Source: Streptomyces virginiae
Lineage (GTDB): Bacteria > Actinomycetota > Actinomycetes > Streptomycetales > Streptomycetaceae
Assembly: GCF_000720455.1 (NCBI RefSeq)
Contig: NZ_JOAK01000023.1
Coordinates: 36,138-100,137 of the forward strand
Direction: 5' to 3'
Length of the DNA: 64,000 nucleotides
Under the pieces are notes generated by a model. The model worked only from the letters and a program-made list of their open reading frames with translations, ran no database searches and was not told the origin of the DNA. This document shows positions 17,924-26,788 of this stretch, piece after piece. The stretch's first letter is position 1; each line of letters opens with the position of its first letter. The translations under genes were made by a program, and so were the position numbers.

Positions 17924-19402
17924 TCACCCCTCGTCCTCCACCAGGCTGAAGAGGACCCGCTTGTTCTTCTCGGGGAAGGCGGGGTCGGCCCGTCGGAGCT
18001 CGACCCGGACGCTGCTGCCGAGTTCGAGGTCGGCGGTGGTGGAGGTGACGCTGCCCAGGACGGCGGGCTCGGCCAGCTGTACCTGCCCCTCCCGCGGGTT
18101 CGGCCGGGACTCTTCCGCGTCGGTGTCGATGACCACGGCGTCGAAGGTGGCTCCCACCCGGTCCATGAGCAGCGCCGCCTCCACCAGGTCCACGGACTGC
18201 CGGTCCGCCGCACTCCCCTTCGCCTTCGCCATCGTGTCCGGCAGCTCGTCCAGGGCCGCGAGCACCCACTCCGGCGCGTCCCGGTCCGCGGTGGCTGCCA
18301 CACACATTTCGCCTGCGTACCGGTCGACCAGGCGCCTCAGCGGCGCCGTGCAGTGCGTGTACGGTGCCGCGATCGCCGCGTGGACCGTCTGCGCGGGGAT
18401 GCTGTCGTGGTCGCGGAAGGACCGGTAGACCGATTTCAGCAACAGGGCGCCGGCCGCCTCGTGGAGGAAGGCCGCGTGCCGGTGCTCGTGCGGATTCAGC
18501 GAGCGGATCAGCTCCGCGTACGACACGTGGTGCGGCCAGTCGATCCCGAGGCCCTGCGCGATCCGGCGCAGGCGCGTGACCTCATGCGTCGGGGCCCGCT
18601 CCTGGGTCCGCAGGATGCCGGGACCGCCGGCCAGCATCATCGTGGCCGCGGCCATGCCGGTCATGAGGGAGATCTGCTCGTTCCAGCCGTCCACGGGCAG
18701 CGCCGCCCGGTAGCTCAGCCGGAACGATCCCTCCTCCAACGTGACCTCCTGGTCCGGGAGGCTGAGCGAGATGCCGCCGCGCTCCGCCTCCACGGCCTCG
18801 CGCAGGACGCCGATGTCGCGCAGCAGGGCGACGGACTCCTCGGCCGTGCCGGAGTCGATGGCCTGCTGGACGCCCGCGTAGTCGAGCTTGGCCCTGCTGC
18901 GGACCAGGGCACGGCTCACGGACGACCTCGTCACTTCGCCGTAGGCGTCGAGGTCGTGCTCCCACAGCAGGGCGGGGACCTTCTGGTTCGGCAGCAGGCT
19001 GGCCGCGCCCTCGGAGAGGACGGGCGGGTGCAGCGGCACCTTGCCGTCGGGGAAGTACAGCGTCACGATCCGCTGGTGCGCCTCGGCGTCCAGCACGTCG
19101 CCGGCGGTGACGAAGGCGGCCACGTCGGCGATGGCGTAGTACACCCGGAACCCGCCCCCGGGCCGCCGCTCCAGGTACATGGCCTGGTCGAGGTCCTTGG
19201 AACCGGGCGGGTCGATCGTGAAGAACGGCAGGTCGGTGGCGTCCTTGTCGGGCAGCCGGGGCGAGCGGGCGGCCGCCTCGGCCGCCGCGAGCACGGGATC
19301 GGGGAAGACCGAGGCGGCCTGGAGATCGGTCCGGAGCTTCTTCAGCGCGGTGGCCAGCGCGGCCTTGGCCGCTTCGGACATGCGCATCGGGCGGCGTGGC
19401 AT
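17924..19402 (-). CDS. RNB-domain exoribonuclease (RNase II/R type)
   Basis: A 492-residue protein whose centre is an RNB catalytic domain: FFTIDPPGSKDLDQAMYLERRPGGGFRVYYAIADVAAFV contains the metal-binding Asp series, and MRMSEAAKAALATALKKLRTDLQ opens the protein. APYTHCTAPLRRLVDRYAGEM is the conserved RNB C-terminal motif (usually Y-x-H-F-T-S-P-I-R-R-Y). There are no N-terminal cold-shock domains and no clear S1 domain of full length, so it is a short form as often found in actinobacteria. It would degrade RNA 3' to 5'. ATG 19402 chosen; ATG 19381 is possible. Confidence 0.88.
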   Translation of the reverse strand: MPRRPMRMSEAAKAALATALKKLRTDLQAASVFPDPVLAAAEAAARSPRLPDKDATDLPFFTIDPPGSKDLDQAMYLERRPGGGFRVYYAIADVAAFVTAGDVLDAEAHQRIVTLYFPDGKVPLHPPVLSEGAASLLPNQKVPALLWEHDLDAYGEVTRSSVSRALVRSRAKLDYAGVQQAIDSGTAEESVALLRDIGVLREAVEAERGGISLSLPDQEVTLEEGSFRLSYRAALPVDGWNEQISLMTGMAAATMMLAGGPGILRTQERAPTHEVTRLRRIAQGLGIDWPHHVSYAELIRSLNPHEHRHAAFLHEAAGALLLKSVYRSFRDHDSIPAQTVHAAIAAPYTHCTAPLRRLVDRYAGEMCVAATADRDAPEWVLAALDELPDTMAKAKGSAADRQSVDLVEAALLMDRVGATFDAVVIDTDAEESRPNPREGQVQLAEPAVLGSVTSTTADLELGSSVRVELRRADPAFPEKNKRVLFSLVEDEG

Positions 19403-19520
19403 GCCCCGAGCGTAGGGCGGCGGGCGCACCCCGGCACGGCGGGCGACCCGTCCGGGTGGGCCGGGCCGGGCGCGCCGCCGCCGGGCGCCGCGGGGCGGCG
19501 CGCCCGGGCCGTGGTCGAGG

Positions 19521-19763
19521 TCAGGCACCCACGCCGAGGACGGTACGGATCAGTGTGCGCTGGGCGTCTGACAGGCAGGGGTCCTGGAGGTCGAGCACCT
19601 CGTCGTCGACGGTGATGCGGTAGCGGTAGCCGTCCGCGACGGGTGTGACGGCCCGCTTGGCGAGCTCCTCCAGGTCCGCGGCGTCCGTGCGGCCGGAGGT
19701 GTCGAGGGCGCTGAGCTTATCCCGGCCGGCGAAGCCTCCGGAGCGGGTGACCGTTATCAGCAT
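19521..19763 (-). CDS. emfourin-like protealysin inhibitor
   Basis: An 80-residue protein beginning MLITVTRSGGFAGRDKLSALDTSG, the signature of emfourins, small proteins that inhibit M4 (thermolysin-like) metalloproteases. The rest (DLEELAKRAVTPVADGYRYRITVDD) fits the domain. The start at 19763 has GGAAGG seven bases upstream. Emfourin genes normally sit beside an M4 protease gene; here the neighbours are an RNB ribonuclease and an alpha/beta hydrolase. Its TAG-less stop is at the edge of an AGGTCAGGC stretch. Confidence 0.82.
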   Translation of the reverse strand: MLITVTRSGGFAGRDKLSALDTSGRTDAADLEELAKRAVTPVADGYRYRITVDDEVLDLQDPCLSDAQRTLIRTVLGVGA

Positions 19764-19957
19764 GGCCGTTCCTTCCTGTTCGCTGGTGTGGCACACGGTC
19801 TGCGCGTCGCAGCCACTGCCGCGCATGCCCCGAACCGCGGCCCGCTGTCACCCGGCAGGGCCCGTTGCCCACGAACGTCCGGAAACCGCCGCTGCCTCCG
19901 GGGCCGGGACGGCAGGCCGCTCAGGATCTCCGGCGCCGGCCCGCTCGACCGCCTCGG

Positions 19958-20794
19958 TCAGGAGGGTTCGGTCCTGGTGGACGGCTCCCCGTCGGCTCGG
20001 CTCGCCGCGGCCGAACGCTCGACGCGGATGAGCCAGTCCGCGAGGAGGGCGCGCAGGAGTTCCGGCTGTTCGTGCGGCAGGGCGTGTCCCGCGTCGTCGA
20101 CCACGGCGAGCGAGGCGTGCGGGTAGTGGTGGACCAGGTCGACGGCGGCGGCGTAGCCGACCGTCGAGTCCAGCCGCCCGGCGACGACCAGTATCGGGCC
20201 CGGGTACGCGCGCTCGTGGCCGGGTGTCAGCGCCCAGCGTTCGCCGATGCGTTCGAGTGCCGCCTCGTCGACGAGCGCCGCGGCCGGCTCCACGTGGCGT
20301 CGGTACCGTTCGAGCATGTCCGGCGTCTGGATCACGAAGTAGCTCCGGAAGACCTCGTCGCCGATCTCGCCCGAGCCGGCGACCACCCGGTGGTCCGGGA
20401 CCTCCCGCACGCGGGGCAGCAACGGGCACACGAGCGCCAGGCCGGCGACACGCTCCGGCCGCCGGGCGGCCATCGCCTGCGCGAAGTACGCGCCGGCCGA
20501 GTGGCCGACGAGGAGGTACTCGGCGTCCGGGGCCCCGGCCGTGACCTCGTCGGCGAAGCGGAGCAGCGTGTCGACGACGTCGTCGGCGCTGCGCAGTGTC
20601 GCGGGGGCGGCCGTCCGCCCCATTCCGGGGAGGTCGGGGTAGACGCGCCGCAGCCCGGCGACACCGTCGAGGGCCGGCTCGAAGCAGGCTTCGGCCTCCC
20701 GGTGGTCGACACCGGCGCCGTGGAGCACCAGCACGGGCCGGCCGGTCCCGTGCTCCACGCAGTGGACCACCACCTGACCCGCTCGGATCTCCAT
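19958..20794 (-). CDS. alpha/beta-fold hydrolase
   Basis: A 278-residue serine hydrolase. The nucleophile elbow is GHSAG (LLVGHSAGAYFAQAMAARRP), the likely acid is the Asp of VVAGRLDSTVG and the His is in DDAGHALPHEQPELL. The oxyanion strand VLVLHGAGVD precedes them. No signal peptide. Substrate cannot be assigned; the family includes esterases, epoxide and ester hydrolases. Single gene. Confidence 0.85.
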   Translation of the reverse strand: MEIRAGQVVVHCVEHGTGRPVLVLHGAGVDHREAEACFEPALDGVAGLRRVYPDLPGMGRTAAPATLRSADDVVDTLLRFADEVTAGAPDAEYLLVGHSAGAYFAQAMAARRPERVAGLALVCPLLPRVREVPDHRVVAGSGEIGDEVFRSYFVIQTPDMLERYRRHVEPAAALVDEAALERIGERWALTPGHERAYPGPILVVAGRLDSTVGYAAAVDLVHHYPHASLAVVDDAGHALPHEQPELLRALLADWLIRVERSAAASRADGEPSTRTEPS

Positions 20795-20985
20795 CCCCTC
20801 ATGCTAGCCACGCGGGACCGCGCGTCCCGAGAACGGACGGGTCGTGGCCACTTGAACGGAATGGTGTCCTTCACGTCCTGAGTCCGTAACGGTCCCCCGG
20901 GGGTGCGGATTTCGGCCACTCCGCAGGGCAGAACCGAGGCGTCGATCGCACCGTTCAAGCCATGTGAAGGCATACGGGGGCCACC

Positions 20986-21709
20986 ATGCGCACTGTCCGC
21001 AAGAGCTGGAAGACCTACACCCTCGGGGCCGCGGCCGTCGCCGCGCTCCTTTCGTCCGCGGCATGTGACTCCGACGGCGGCGCGGCCCGGGGCAAGAACC
21101 CCACCACGTCCGGCGCCCCCGCTCCGACCGCCGCGGCCTCCCCGTCCGGCGCCGCCTCCCCGTCCGGCCCCCCGAGCCCGTCCGGCACCACGGCCCGGCC
21201 CGGTGGCGACGGGGGCGCCGCCGGCCCCTCGCAGAGCGCGGGTGGCGGCGACGGCACCGTCGTCGCCTGCAACGACAACGACCTGTCGATCGACACGTCG
21301 GGATGGCGGCAGGACTCGGGCCGGCACCTCCTCATCACGGCCACCAACCTCACGGACAAGGCCTGCACCCTCTACCACCACCCGTACGTCCGCTTCGGCA
21401 CGGACATCGGTGATCCGGTCGCCCCCACGGACTCCAAGCCGCGGGCCGTCGCCACGATCGGGCCGAGGGGAGAAGGCGTACGCGGGTGTGTTCGTCTTCC
21501 GGGCCGGCCAGCAGACGAGGACCGTCACCTCGTTCTCCCTCGGCTACCAGGACCGCGCCCCCGACAGCAACCGGGAGGCGGCGCCGCTCGACATCAGACT
21601 GTCGGAGGAGGTCGGAACCCTCACCGTCGGCCCCAACCCCCGGGTCACGTACTGGAACACCGATCTGCGCGCCGTCGAGGACTTCCTCTTCAGGTCCGGC
21701 AACAGCTAG
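20986..21709 (+). pseudogene. DUF4232-type lipoprotein gene with a frameshift
   Basis: The start at ATG 20986 gives a lipoprotein signal (TLGAAAVAALLSSAACDSDGG, lipobox Cys) and a Ser/Pro/Ala linker, then a domain CNDNDLSIDTSGWRQDSGRHLLITATNLTDKACTLYHHPYVRFG, typical of DUF4232. At about 21464-21471 the frame breaks; the family pattern continues in the next frame as EKAYAGVFVFRAGQQTRTVTSFSLGYQD...VTYWNTDLRAVEDFLFRSGNS, ending at TAG 21709. One extra base in the GGCCGAGGGGAGAAG tract explains it (GPGEKAYAG would be restored). Read literally, the protein runs on out of frame to about 22098. Confidence 0.82.
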
Positions 21710-21859
21710 GGGGTGTCTTGCCCACGGTCCTCCCAGAACGTCTGATTTTCGATCTCCGACGGGGAACACCGCGTGCCGTTGCGGCAGTTCAAAGGGTGGA
21801 ACCGGGGGCGGGCCCGCACGACCCGTCCCCGACCGGCACACCATGGGCAAGGAGAAGCC

Positions 21860-22981
21860 GTGCGCATACTCTTCACCGGTCCGGCCTCGGCCGGGCACCT
21901 CTTTCCGATGATCCCGACGGCGCAGGCCTTACGCGCGGCCGGTCACGACGTGCTGTTCGCCGGCTCGCAGCCGCTGCACCAGCTGCGCGAGGCTGGTTTC
22001 CCGCTCGTCGAGATAGGCGACGGCCGCAGCATCCGGGACGTCTTCGAACAGTCCACCGGCGAGGAGGTGCGCTACGTCGCGCCGGACATGACCCCTGACG
22101 AGATCCTCGACCGGGCGGCCCGCGGCTTCGCGCTCATCTCCCGTTCCACCGTGGACGGCCTGCTCGAAGCCGCCGAGAGCTGGCGCGCCGACCTGCTGGT
22201 CTACGACTCCTTCCAGGCCTCGGCCCCGCTGGTCGCGGCCAAGCTCAAGATCCCGTCGGTGATCCAGAACTTCGGCGTCACCTCCGGGCACGACATGGTC
22301 GGCCGGCTCGCCGCCAACTTCACCGAGGCGTACGAGACGTACGGAGTGGCGGGCCCCGCCGAGGCCACCGCGCTGAACATCGTCCCCGCCTCCCTCGGCG
22401 GCGACCCGGGCGGCCTGCGGATGCGCTACCTCCCGTACAACGGCGGCGGCACCGTCCCCCTCGAACTGCTCCGCCGCGGTACCCGCCCGCGCGTGGCCGT
22501 CACCCTGGGCACGGTGCTCACCGAGCTGGACGGCGTCCGCGCCATCGTCCGCCTGATCGAGGCGGCGGCGTCGGTGGACGCCGAGTTCCTGCTCGCCGTC
22601 GGCGACACCGACCTCGCGCCGCTGGGCACCCTCCCGGACAACGTCCGCCCGCTGCCGTGGGTTCCGCTGGCCGAGCTGCTGACCGCCTCCGACGGGCTGA
22701 TCCACCACGGCGGCTCCGGAACCCTGCTCACCGCCCTCCAGGCCGGCCTGCCCCAGCTCCTGCTCCCCCAGGGCGCCGACCACTTCACCAACGCCGACGC
22801 CCTCACCGCGACGGGCGCCGCCCTGCGCTCCGCCTCCGACGAGGTGGACGCCGCGCTCCTGACGCGCCTCACCGCCGACCCGGTCCTGCGCGACGCCGCC
22901 GAACGCCTCCGCGCGGAGAACGCAGCTCTGCCGAGTCCCGCCGAGACGGTCCCCGCCCTGGAGGCCCTGGCCGCCGCCTGA
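21860..22981 (+). CDS. GT-B glycosyltransferase (MGT/DUF1205 type)
   Basis: A 373-residue UDP- or dNDP-sugar-dependent glycosyltransferase of family GT1. The N terminus ILFTGPASAGHLFPMIPTAQALRAAGHDVLFAG and the donor-binding region LPWVPLAELLTASDGLIHHGGSGTLLTALQAGLPQLLLPQGADHFTNADAL are typical of macrolide and polyketide glycosyltransferases. GTG 21860 has AAGGAG five bases upstream. No polyketide, deoxysugar or resistance genes lie nearby, so its acceptor is unknown. It converges on the next gene across a strong hairpin. Confidence 0.88.
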   Translation: MRILFTGPASAGHLFPMIPTAQALRAAGHDVLFAGSQPLHQLREAGFPLVEIGDGRSIRDVFEQSTGEEVRYVAPDMTPDEILDRAARGFALISRSTVDGLLEAAESWRADLLVYDSFQASAPLVAAKLKIPSVIQNFGVTSGHDMVGRLAANFTEAYETYGVAGPAEATALNIVPASLGGDPGGLRMRYLPYNGGGTVPLELLRRGTRPRVAVTLGTVLTELDGVRAIVRLIEAAASVDAEFLLAVGDTDLAPLGTLPDNVRPLPWVPLAELLTASDGLIHHGGSGTLLTALQAGLPQLLLPQGADHFTNADALTATGAALRSASDEVDAALLTRLTADPVLRDAAERLRAENAALPSPAETVPALEALAAA

Positions 22982-23005
22982 GTCCCCTCCGTACGATCGC
23001 CGGGC

Positions 23006-23046
23006 CCGCGCAGCCCGGACGGGGAACCCCTGTCCGGGCTGCGCGG
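23006..23046. terminator. bidirectional hairpin between glycosyltransferase and hydrolase genes
   Basis: CCGCGCAGCCCGGAC and GTCCGGGCTGCGCGG form a perfect 15-base stem, with further GGGG/CCCC pairing inside the loop. It lies between two convergent genes and can serve both. Confidence 0.8.
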
Positions 23047-23080
23047 CCGGGACATGGCGGACCCTACGGACGGGCTGCGC

Positions 23081-23956
23081 TCAGGAACCGGTGGCCGGCG
23101 CCGTGAGCGCGGCGAGTTCCCCGAGGACCCGGGCCGCCGGGGCCGGGTCGACCAGCCACTTCAGGTGGCTGCCCGCCAGGGTGCGGACGTCGTACGGGTT
23201 GTCCGGCGTGAGGGCGTCGCCCTCGCGGATCAGCCGGTCCTGCATGGCGAGCGGCAGGCTCGCGTCGTCCGCCAGGCGTACGAAGGTCTTCGGGATCGTG
23301 CCCCAGGTCGCAGCCTGTGCCCGGTCCGCGGAGGTGCCGACGTCGAGGTTCTCGTCGGGCTGGAAGGTGTTCAGGAAGGTCAGGAACTCCTCGTCGGTGC
23401 CGTCGGCGAGGAAGGCCGTCTTGAACGCGGTGAGGGCCGCGGGGTCTGCCGTGCGGAAGTTGACGCGCAGCAGGCCGAGTTCCGCGGGGTTCCCGGCCAG
23501 GGCCAGGCTCAGGGAAGCCGCGTCGACCGCGGCCATCTCCGGTTCGGCGTAGTAGGCACCGACCTCCAGGTCGACCGGGGCCCAGGCGGCGACGTAGACG
23601 ATGCGGTCGATCAGGTCCGGCCGTGCGTTGGCGGCGGCGGTGGCCGTGATTCCGCCTCGGCTGTGCGAGACGAGGACCACCGGCCCGTTCTGCTTGGCCC
23701 GTTCCAGGATGCCGATCAGGTGCTTGGCGTTGTCGGCGAGCGTGACGCCCCGGATCGAGCCGGGTGCGGCGGCGAGGCCTTCGGGGTCCTGCGGCGCCTG
23801 GTAGGCGCGCTGGTAGCTCGCCTCGAAGCCGTGGCCGGGCAGGTCGACGGCTACGGAGCGGTGTCCGAGAAGGCCGAGTTCGGCCTGGAGCGGCGCGAAG
23901 GAGAAGGAGTTGGCGAAGGCGCCGTGAACCAGCACGAACGTCGGGGTCGGCTGCAT
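23081..23956 (-). CDS. alpha/beta hydrolase (salicylate-esterase-like)
   Basis: A 291-residue hydrolase beginning MQPTPTFVLVHGAFANSFSFAPLQAEL, with nucleophile elbow VSHSRGG and a late His in TLAGSHLKWLVDPAP. This layout is that of the actinobacterial alpha/beta hydrolases related to plant methylesterase-type enzymes. The start at ATG 23956 places the oxyanion strand at residue 7-12; upstream codons would add a head without family likeness. Substrate unknown; transcribed alone. Confidence 0.83.
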   Translation of the reverse strand: MQPTPTFVLVHGAFANSFSFAPLQAELGLLGHRSVAVDLPGHGFEASYQRAYQAPQDPEGLAAAPGSIRGVTLADNAKHLIGILERAKQNGPVVLVSHSRGGITATAAANARPDLIDRIVYVAAWAPVDLEVGAYYAEPEMAAVDAASLSLALAGNPAELGLLRVNFRTADPAALTAFKTAFLADGTDEEFLTFLNTFQPDENLDVGTSADRAQAATWGTIPKTFVRLADDASLPLAMQDRLIREGDALTPDNPYDVRTLAGSHLKWLVDPAPAARVLGELAALTAPATGS

Positions 23957-24144
23957 CTGTCTGATCGCTCGCTCTCTGTCGCACTCGGGAATCGCCGGGA
24001 CACCGGCTGCGGGCACCGGGTGGCAGCGGGCTGCCGCCGCGATCCCCTCGGGACAGTACGCAGGGAATGATCATCGAAGCAATCGGTGCGAGCTCCTCCG
24101 CTTGCGCCCTGCCTCCCGCGCGCCGTCGGCCGCCGGTGACGGGG

Positions 24145-24183
24145 GCGAGGACGGTGGGCGAGCACGGTGGGTGAGGACGGTGG
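24145..24183. repeat. 13-base tandem repeat, three copies
   Basis: Three units of GCGAGGACGGTGG, with one or two changes each, run without gaps in the intergenic stretch between the hydrolase gene and the receiver-like gene. No coding use is apparent. Confidence 0.7.
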
Positions 24184-24205
24184 TCGCCGGCGGTCCGGGG
24201 CCGGG

Positions 24206-24619
24206 TCAGGGCATCTCGTCGGGGTCGCAACTGGCCCGGCGGAGCCCGATCGTGCGCAGGGCCCGCATCAGCGCCTCGGAGTCCCCTTCGCGCACGACGT
24301 GGACGGCTCCCTCGACCTCCAGGCCCGACACCGCACGGGGCACACGCGCGGAGGGGGTCCGCAGCACCACCCCGCTGGGCGGGTCCAGCCCCCGCACTCC
24401 GCGGAACACGCGCAGGACCTCCGGGTCCGAGTCGATGCTGCCGATTCCGGCGGGCAGGGACAGGACGGTGATGTCGGGCAGCAGGACCCGGGCGTGCGCG
24501 AGGGCGACGGCGGGGTCGTCGGCGTGCGACACGACCTGGAAGTGCGGGTTGCGCTGGATGCCCGAACGGAGCAGTTCCAGCTGCTCGCCCTCGGGCACAC
24601 CGACCACCAACACCGTCAT
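24206..24619 (-). CDS. stand-alone pseudo-receiver protein
   Basis: A 137-residue protein with the fold pattern of a response-regulator receiver: TVLVVGVPEGEQLELLRSGIQRNPHFQVVSHADDPAVALAHARVLLPDITVLSLP. The acidic pocket is not conserved and the phosphoacceptor place reads LSLP instead of LDLxMP, so it is probably not phosphorylated. There is no helix-turn-helix. ATG 24619 is preferred, with GGAAGGG just before it; ATG 24631 would add four residues. It resembles the N-terminal half of the LuxR protein at 40.6 kb. Role unknown. Confidence 0.65.
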   Translation of the reverse strand: MTVLVVGVPEGEQLELLRSGIQRNPHFQVVSHADDPAVALAHARVLLPDITVLSLPAGIGSIDSDPEVLRVFRGVRGLDPPSGVVLRTPSARVPRAVSGLEVEGAVHVVREGDSEALMRALRTIGLRRASCDPDEMP

Positions 24620-24698
24620 CACCCTTCCCATCGTGCGTTCCGGCGCAGCGCGGGGCGACCCGAGGGGGATGGGGAGGGGCTGGGCGGGGGTGGTTGCC

Positions 24699-25238
24699 TC
24701 AGACCGCCGCCGCCTCGGCCTCGTCGGCCGGCTTCGCGCGCAGGGCCACGTCGGGCGGGGCCATGTGGGGCGGGGCTGCCTCGGCGGCGGTGTACGAGGA
24801 GGCGAAGGTGAACGCGCGCGGCGACGGCCCGTGCGCCCGCAGGTCGCTCAGCCGCTCCAGCGCCTCGTCGACGGTCGGCAGGTGGCCGGCGGGAACCCAC
24901 CAGAGCACCATGTGCGCCTCGACGTGCCGCTCGAACCACTCGCGGCGCCGCCGCATCACCTCCAGGTGTCCGCTGCGGTAGGCGAAGTCCCACAGGGCTT
25001 CCTGGGTCTCCCACACCGACAGGTTGACGATGACGTCCTCGCCCGCCGGGCGCAGTCCGGTGGCGTCGGCCTCCCCCTCCCCCACGAGCCGCCACACGAA
25101 GCCCGGCGTTTCGTCGGCGGCGGAGTTGACCGGATCGAGCAGCTCGACGAACGGCGCGATGCGCGGGTCGTCGAAGGGGTGTAGGAGCGTGGCGACGTTG
25201 AGCTGGGCGAGGTGGAAGGCATGCGCGGGTGTGGTCAT
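24699..25238 (-). CDS. DUF3291 protein
   Basis: A 179-residue protein of the DUF3291 family: HLAQLNVATLLHPFDDPRIAPFVELLDPVNSAADETPGFVWRL and VNLSVWETQEALWDFAYRSGHLEVMRRRREWFERH are the family landmarks, giving a dimeric alpha-beta barrel-like fold. Its start lies 32 bases after the stop of the Fe-S type regulator gene, so they are probably co-transcribed. Biochemical role unknown. Confidence 0.87.
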   Translation of the reverse strand: MTTPAHAFHLAQLNVATLLHPFDDPRIAPFVELLDPVNSAADETPGFVWRLVGEGEADATGLRPAGEDVIVNLSVWETQEALWDFAYRSGHLEVMRRRREWFERHVEAHMVLWWVPAGHLPTVDEALERLSDLRAHGPSPRAFTFASSYTAAEAAPPHMAPPDVALRAKPADEAEAAAV

Positions 25239-25270
25239 GGCCTCATCCCAGCACGCTCCTCATTTCTATG

Positions 25271-25951
25271 TCAACGTTCATTGTCTTTAGAAGCTTCGAC
25301 GACGACGCAGCACTCCCCCGGCCGGGCGTCCATGCGGGCACGGACCGGACCGTCGACGCCGAGCAGCCCTTCCAGCAGTGCGAGGTTCATGCCGCAGACG
25401 AGCGGGGGGAAGCGTTCGGCGACGGCATGGAACGGGCAGTTGCGCATACGGAGCACGCGCTCCTGCCCGCCCTCCCCCTCTCCATCGCCTTCCAGGTGCG
25501 GTTCGTAGCCGCGGGAGGCGAGCAGCTCCGCGGCCTCTTCGAGCCCGCCGCAGGGCGCCGCCGCGCCGCGGAGGGACTCACCCCGGCGGCGCGCCGCCGC
25601 GCAGAGCCCGGCGTCCAGTCCGACCTCCTCGGCGGCTTCGGCGAGCAGCTCGGCGGCGGTGCGGTAGTCGCGGGCGGGCAGCGACACGGACCGCTCGACG
25701 CGTGCCCGCGTGTACACCTTGGCGGGACGGCCGGCCCCCGGCCCCGAGCGTCCCGTCAGGCGGCGGCTACCGCTCTCCAGCAGCCCCGCCTCGGCCAGCC
25801 GGTCCAGATGGTGCGCGGCGAGCGTCCGCGCCACCCCGGCCGCCTCGGCCGCCTCGTTGCGCCCGACCTCGCGCCCCTGGGCGGCCACGTACTCGTACAG
25901 CCGGCGGCGCACCGGGTCCTGCAGCACCGCGATCACATCGATGTCCTTCAC
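25271..25951 (-). CDS. SufR-like transcriptional regulator with Cys cluster
   Basis: A 226-residue regulator. An N-terminal winged helix (IAVLQDPVRRRLYEYVAAQGREVGRNEAAEAAGVARTLAAHHLDRLAEAGLL) is followed by a C-terminal domain whose cysteines C172 (NCPFHAVAE), C186 (PLVCGMN) and C214-C215 (PGECC) match the arrangement used by SufR-type regulators to hold an iron-sulfur cluster. It would therefore sense iron, sulfur or redox state. No suf genes are adjacent; the only co-directional partner is the DUF3291 gene. It is divergent from a membrane-protein gene. Confidence 0.8.
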   Translation of the reverse strand: MKDIDVIAVLQDPVRRRLYEYVAAQGREVGRNEAAEAAGVARTLAAHHLDRLAEAGLLESGSRRLTGRSGPGAGRPAKVYTRARVERSVSLPARDYRTAAELLAEAAEEVGLDAGLCAAARRRGESLRGAAAPCGGLEEAAELLASRGYEPHLEGDGEGEGGQERVLRMRNCPFHAVAERFPPLVCGMNLALLEGLLGVDGPVRARMDARPGECCVVVEASKDNER

Positions 25952-26152
25952 CCCGCCATTCTAGAAACAACAGCGGTTGGAGATAGAAAGCTGCTGGAAA
26001 TCGCCCGATCGTACGGGCACCGCGCCGTGTACCGCGTCAGTGCCCCTGAGGCCGACCCTTCGCCGACCCTGGCTCAACCCGCATGGCGCATCGGGGTGTT
26101 GCCGGGGTGATCACCCATGTGCCGCTGTACGCGCGGGCGGCAGGGTGAGGCC

Positions 26153-26764
26153 ATGACATCGAACGCGCCCGGACGTCTCGCCGGCATCTCCTTCGCCGCC
26201 GCCCCCCTCCTCCTCATCGTCTACGGCTCCGTCCGCCTCCTGGCGGAGGGGTCGAAGGAGCCCGGTGCCGCCTGGACCGCCGGCCACCTCGCTTTCCTGT
26301 TCGGGGTGTTGCTCTTCGGGGCGATGTGCGCGGGGGTGTACCGCATGGCGACGGCCGGCGCGGGGCCGGTACGGCGACGGCTGGCCCGGGCGGGGTTCGC
26401 GGCCGGGCTGGTGGGAGTGGCGGCGGCCGCCGCGCAGGCACTGATCGACCTGTACGTGGGGCTCCGAGCGGCGGACAAGCCGGAGATGCGGGAGCTGTTC
26501 GGGCAGGTCCAAGACGTCCCGGGGGTGATGCCGGCCGTCTACACCGTCGGACCGCTCTTCCTCTACCTGGGGATGATCATCCTGCTCGCCACCCTCACGG
26601 GCCGTGACGCCGTCCGGGCGCAGGCGCTCTTCGTACTGGGCACGGCCGCGAACGCGTTCAGCCTGGACCTGCTGCCCCTCGGGGGACTCTGCTACCTCCT
26701 CGCCTTCGCCCCCCTGCGCCGTCGAACACCCCCCACCGCCACCCTCCCCACCCGCCCCGCATAG
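26153..26764 (+). CDS. multi-pass membrane protein
   Basis: A 203-residue protein with six hydrophobic helices (AGISFAAAPLLLIVYGSV, AGHLAFLFGVLLFGAMCAGVY, GFAAGLVGVAAAAAQALIDLYVGL, VYTVGPLFLYLGMIILLATL, QALFVLGTAANAFSL, LGGLCYLLAFAPL). No family signature recognised. ATG 26153 is preceded by GGGTGAGG. It ends 24 bases before the convergent LysR gene. Confidence 0.7.
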   Translation: MTSNAPGRLAGISFAAAPLLLIVYGSVRLLAEGSKEPGAAWTAGHLAFLFGVLLFGAMCAGVYRMATAGAGPVRRRLARAGFAAGLVGVAAAAAQALIDLYVGLRAADKPEMRELFGQVQDVPGVMPAVYTVGPLFLYLGMIILLATLTGRDAVRAQALFVLGTAANAFSLDLLPLGGLCYLLAFAPLRRRTPPTATLPTRPA

Positions 26765-26788
26765 CCGCTCCCCGGGGCGGGGCGGGGG

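Noticed and set aside
20795..20985. Transposase remnant upstream of the DUF4232 gene
   Set aside because: The short frames with Trp/Pro-rich ends show no transposase motif and no inverted repeats flank them.
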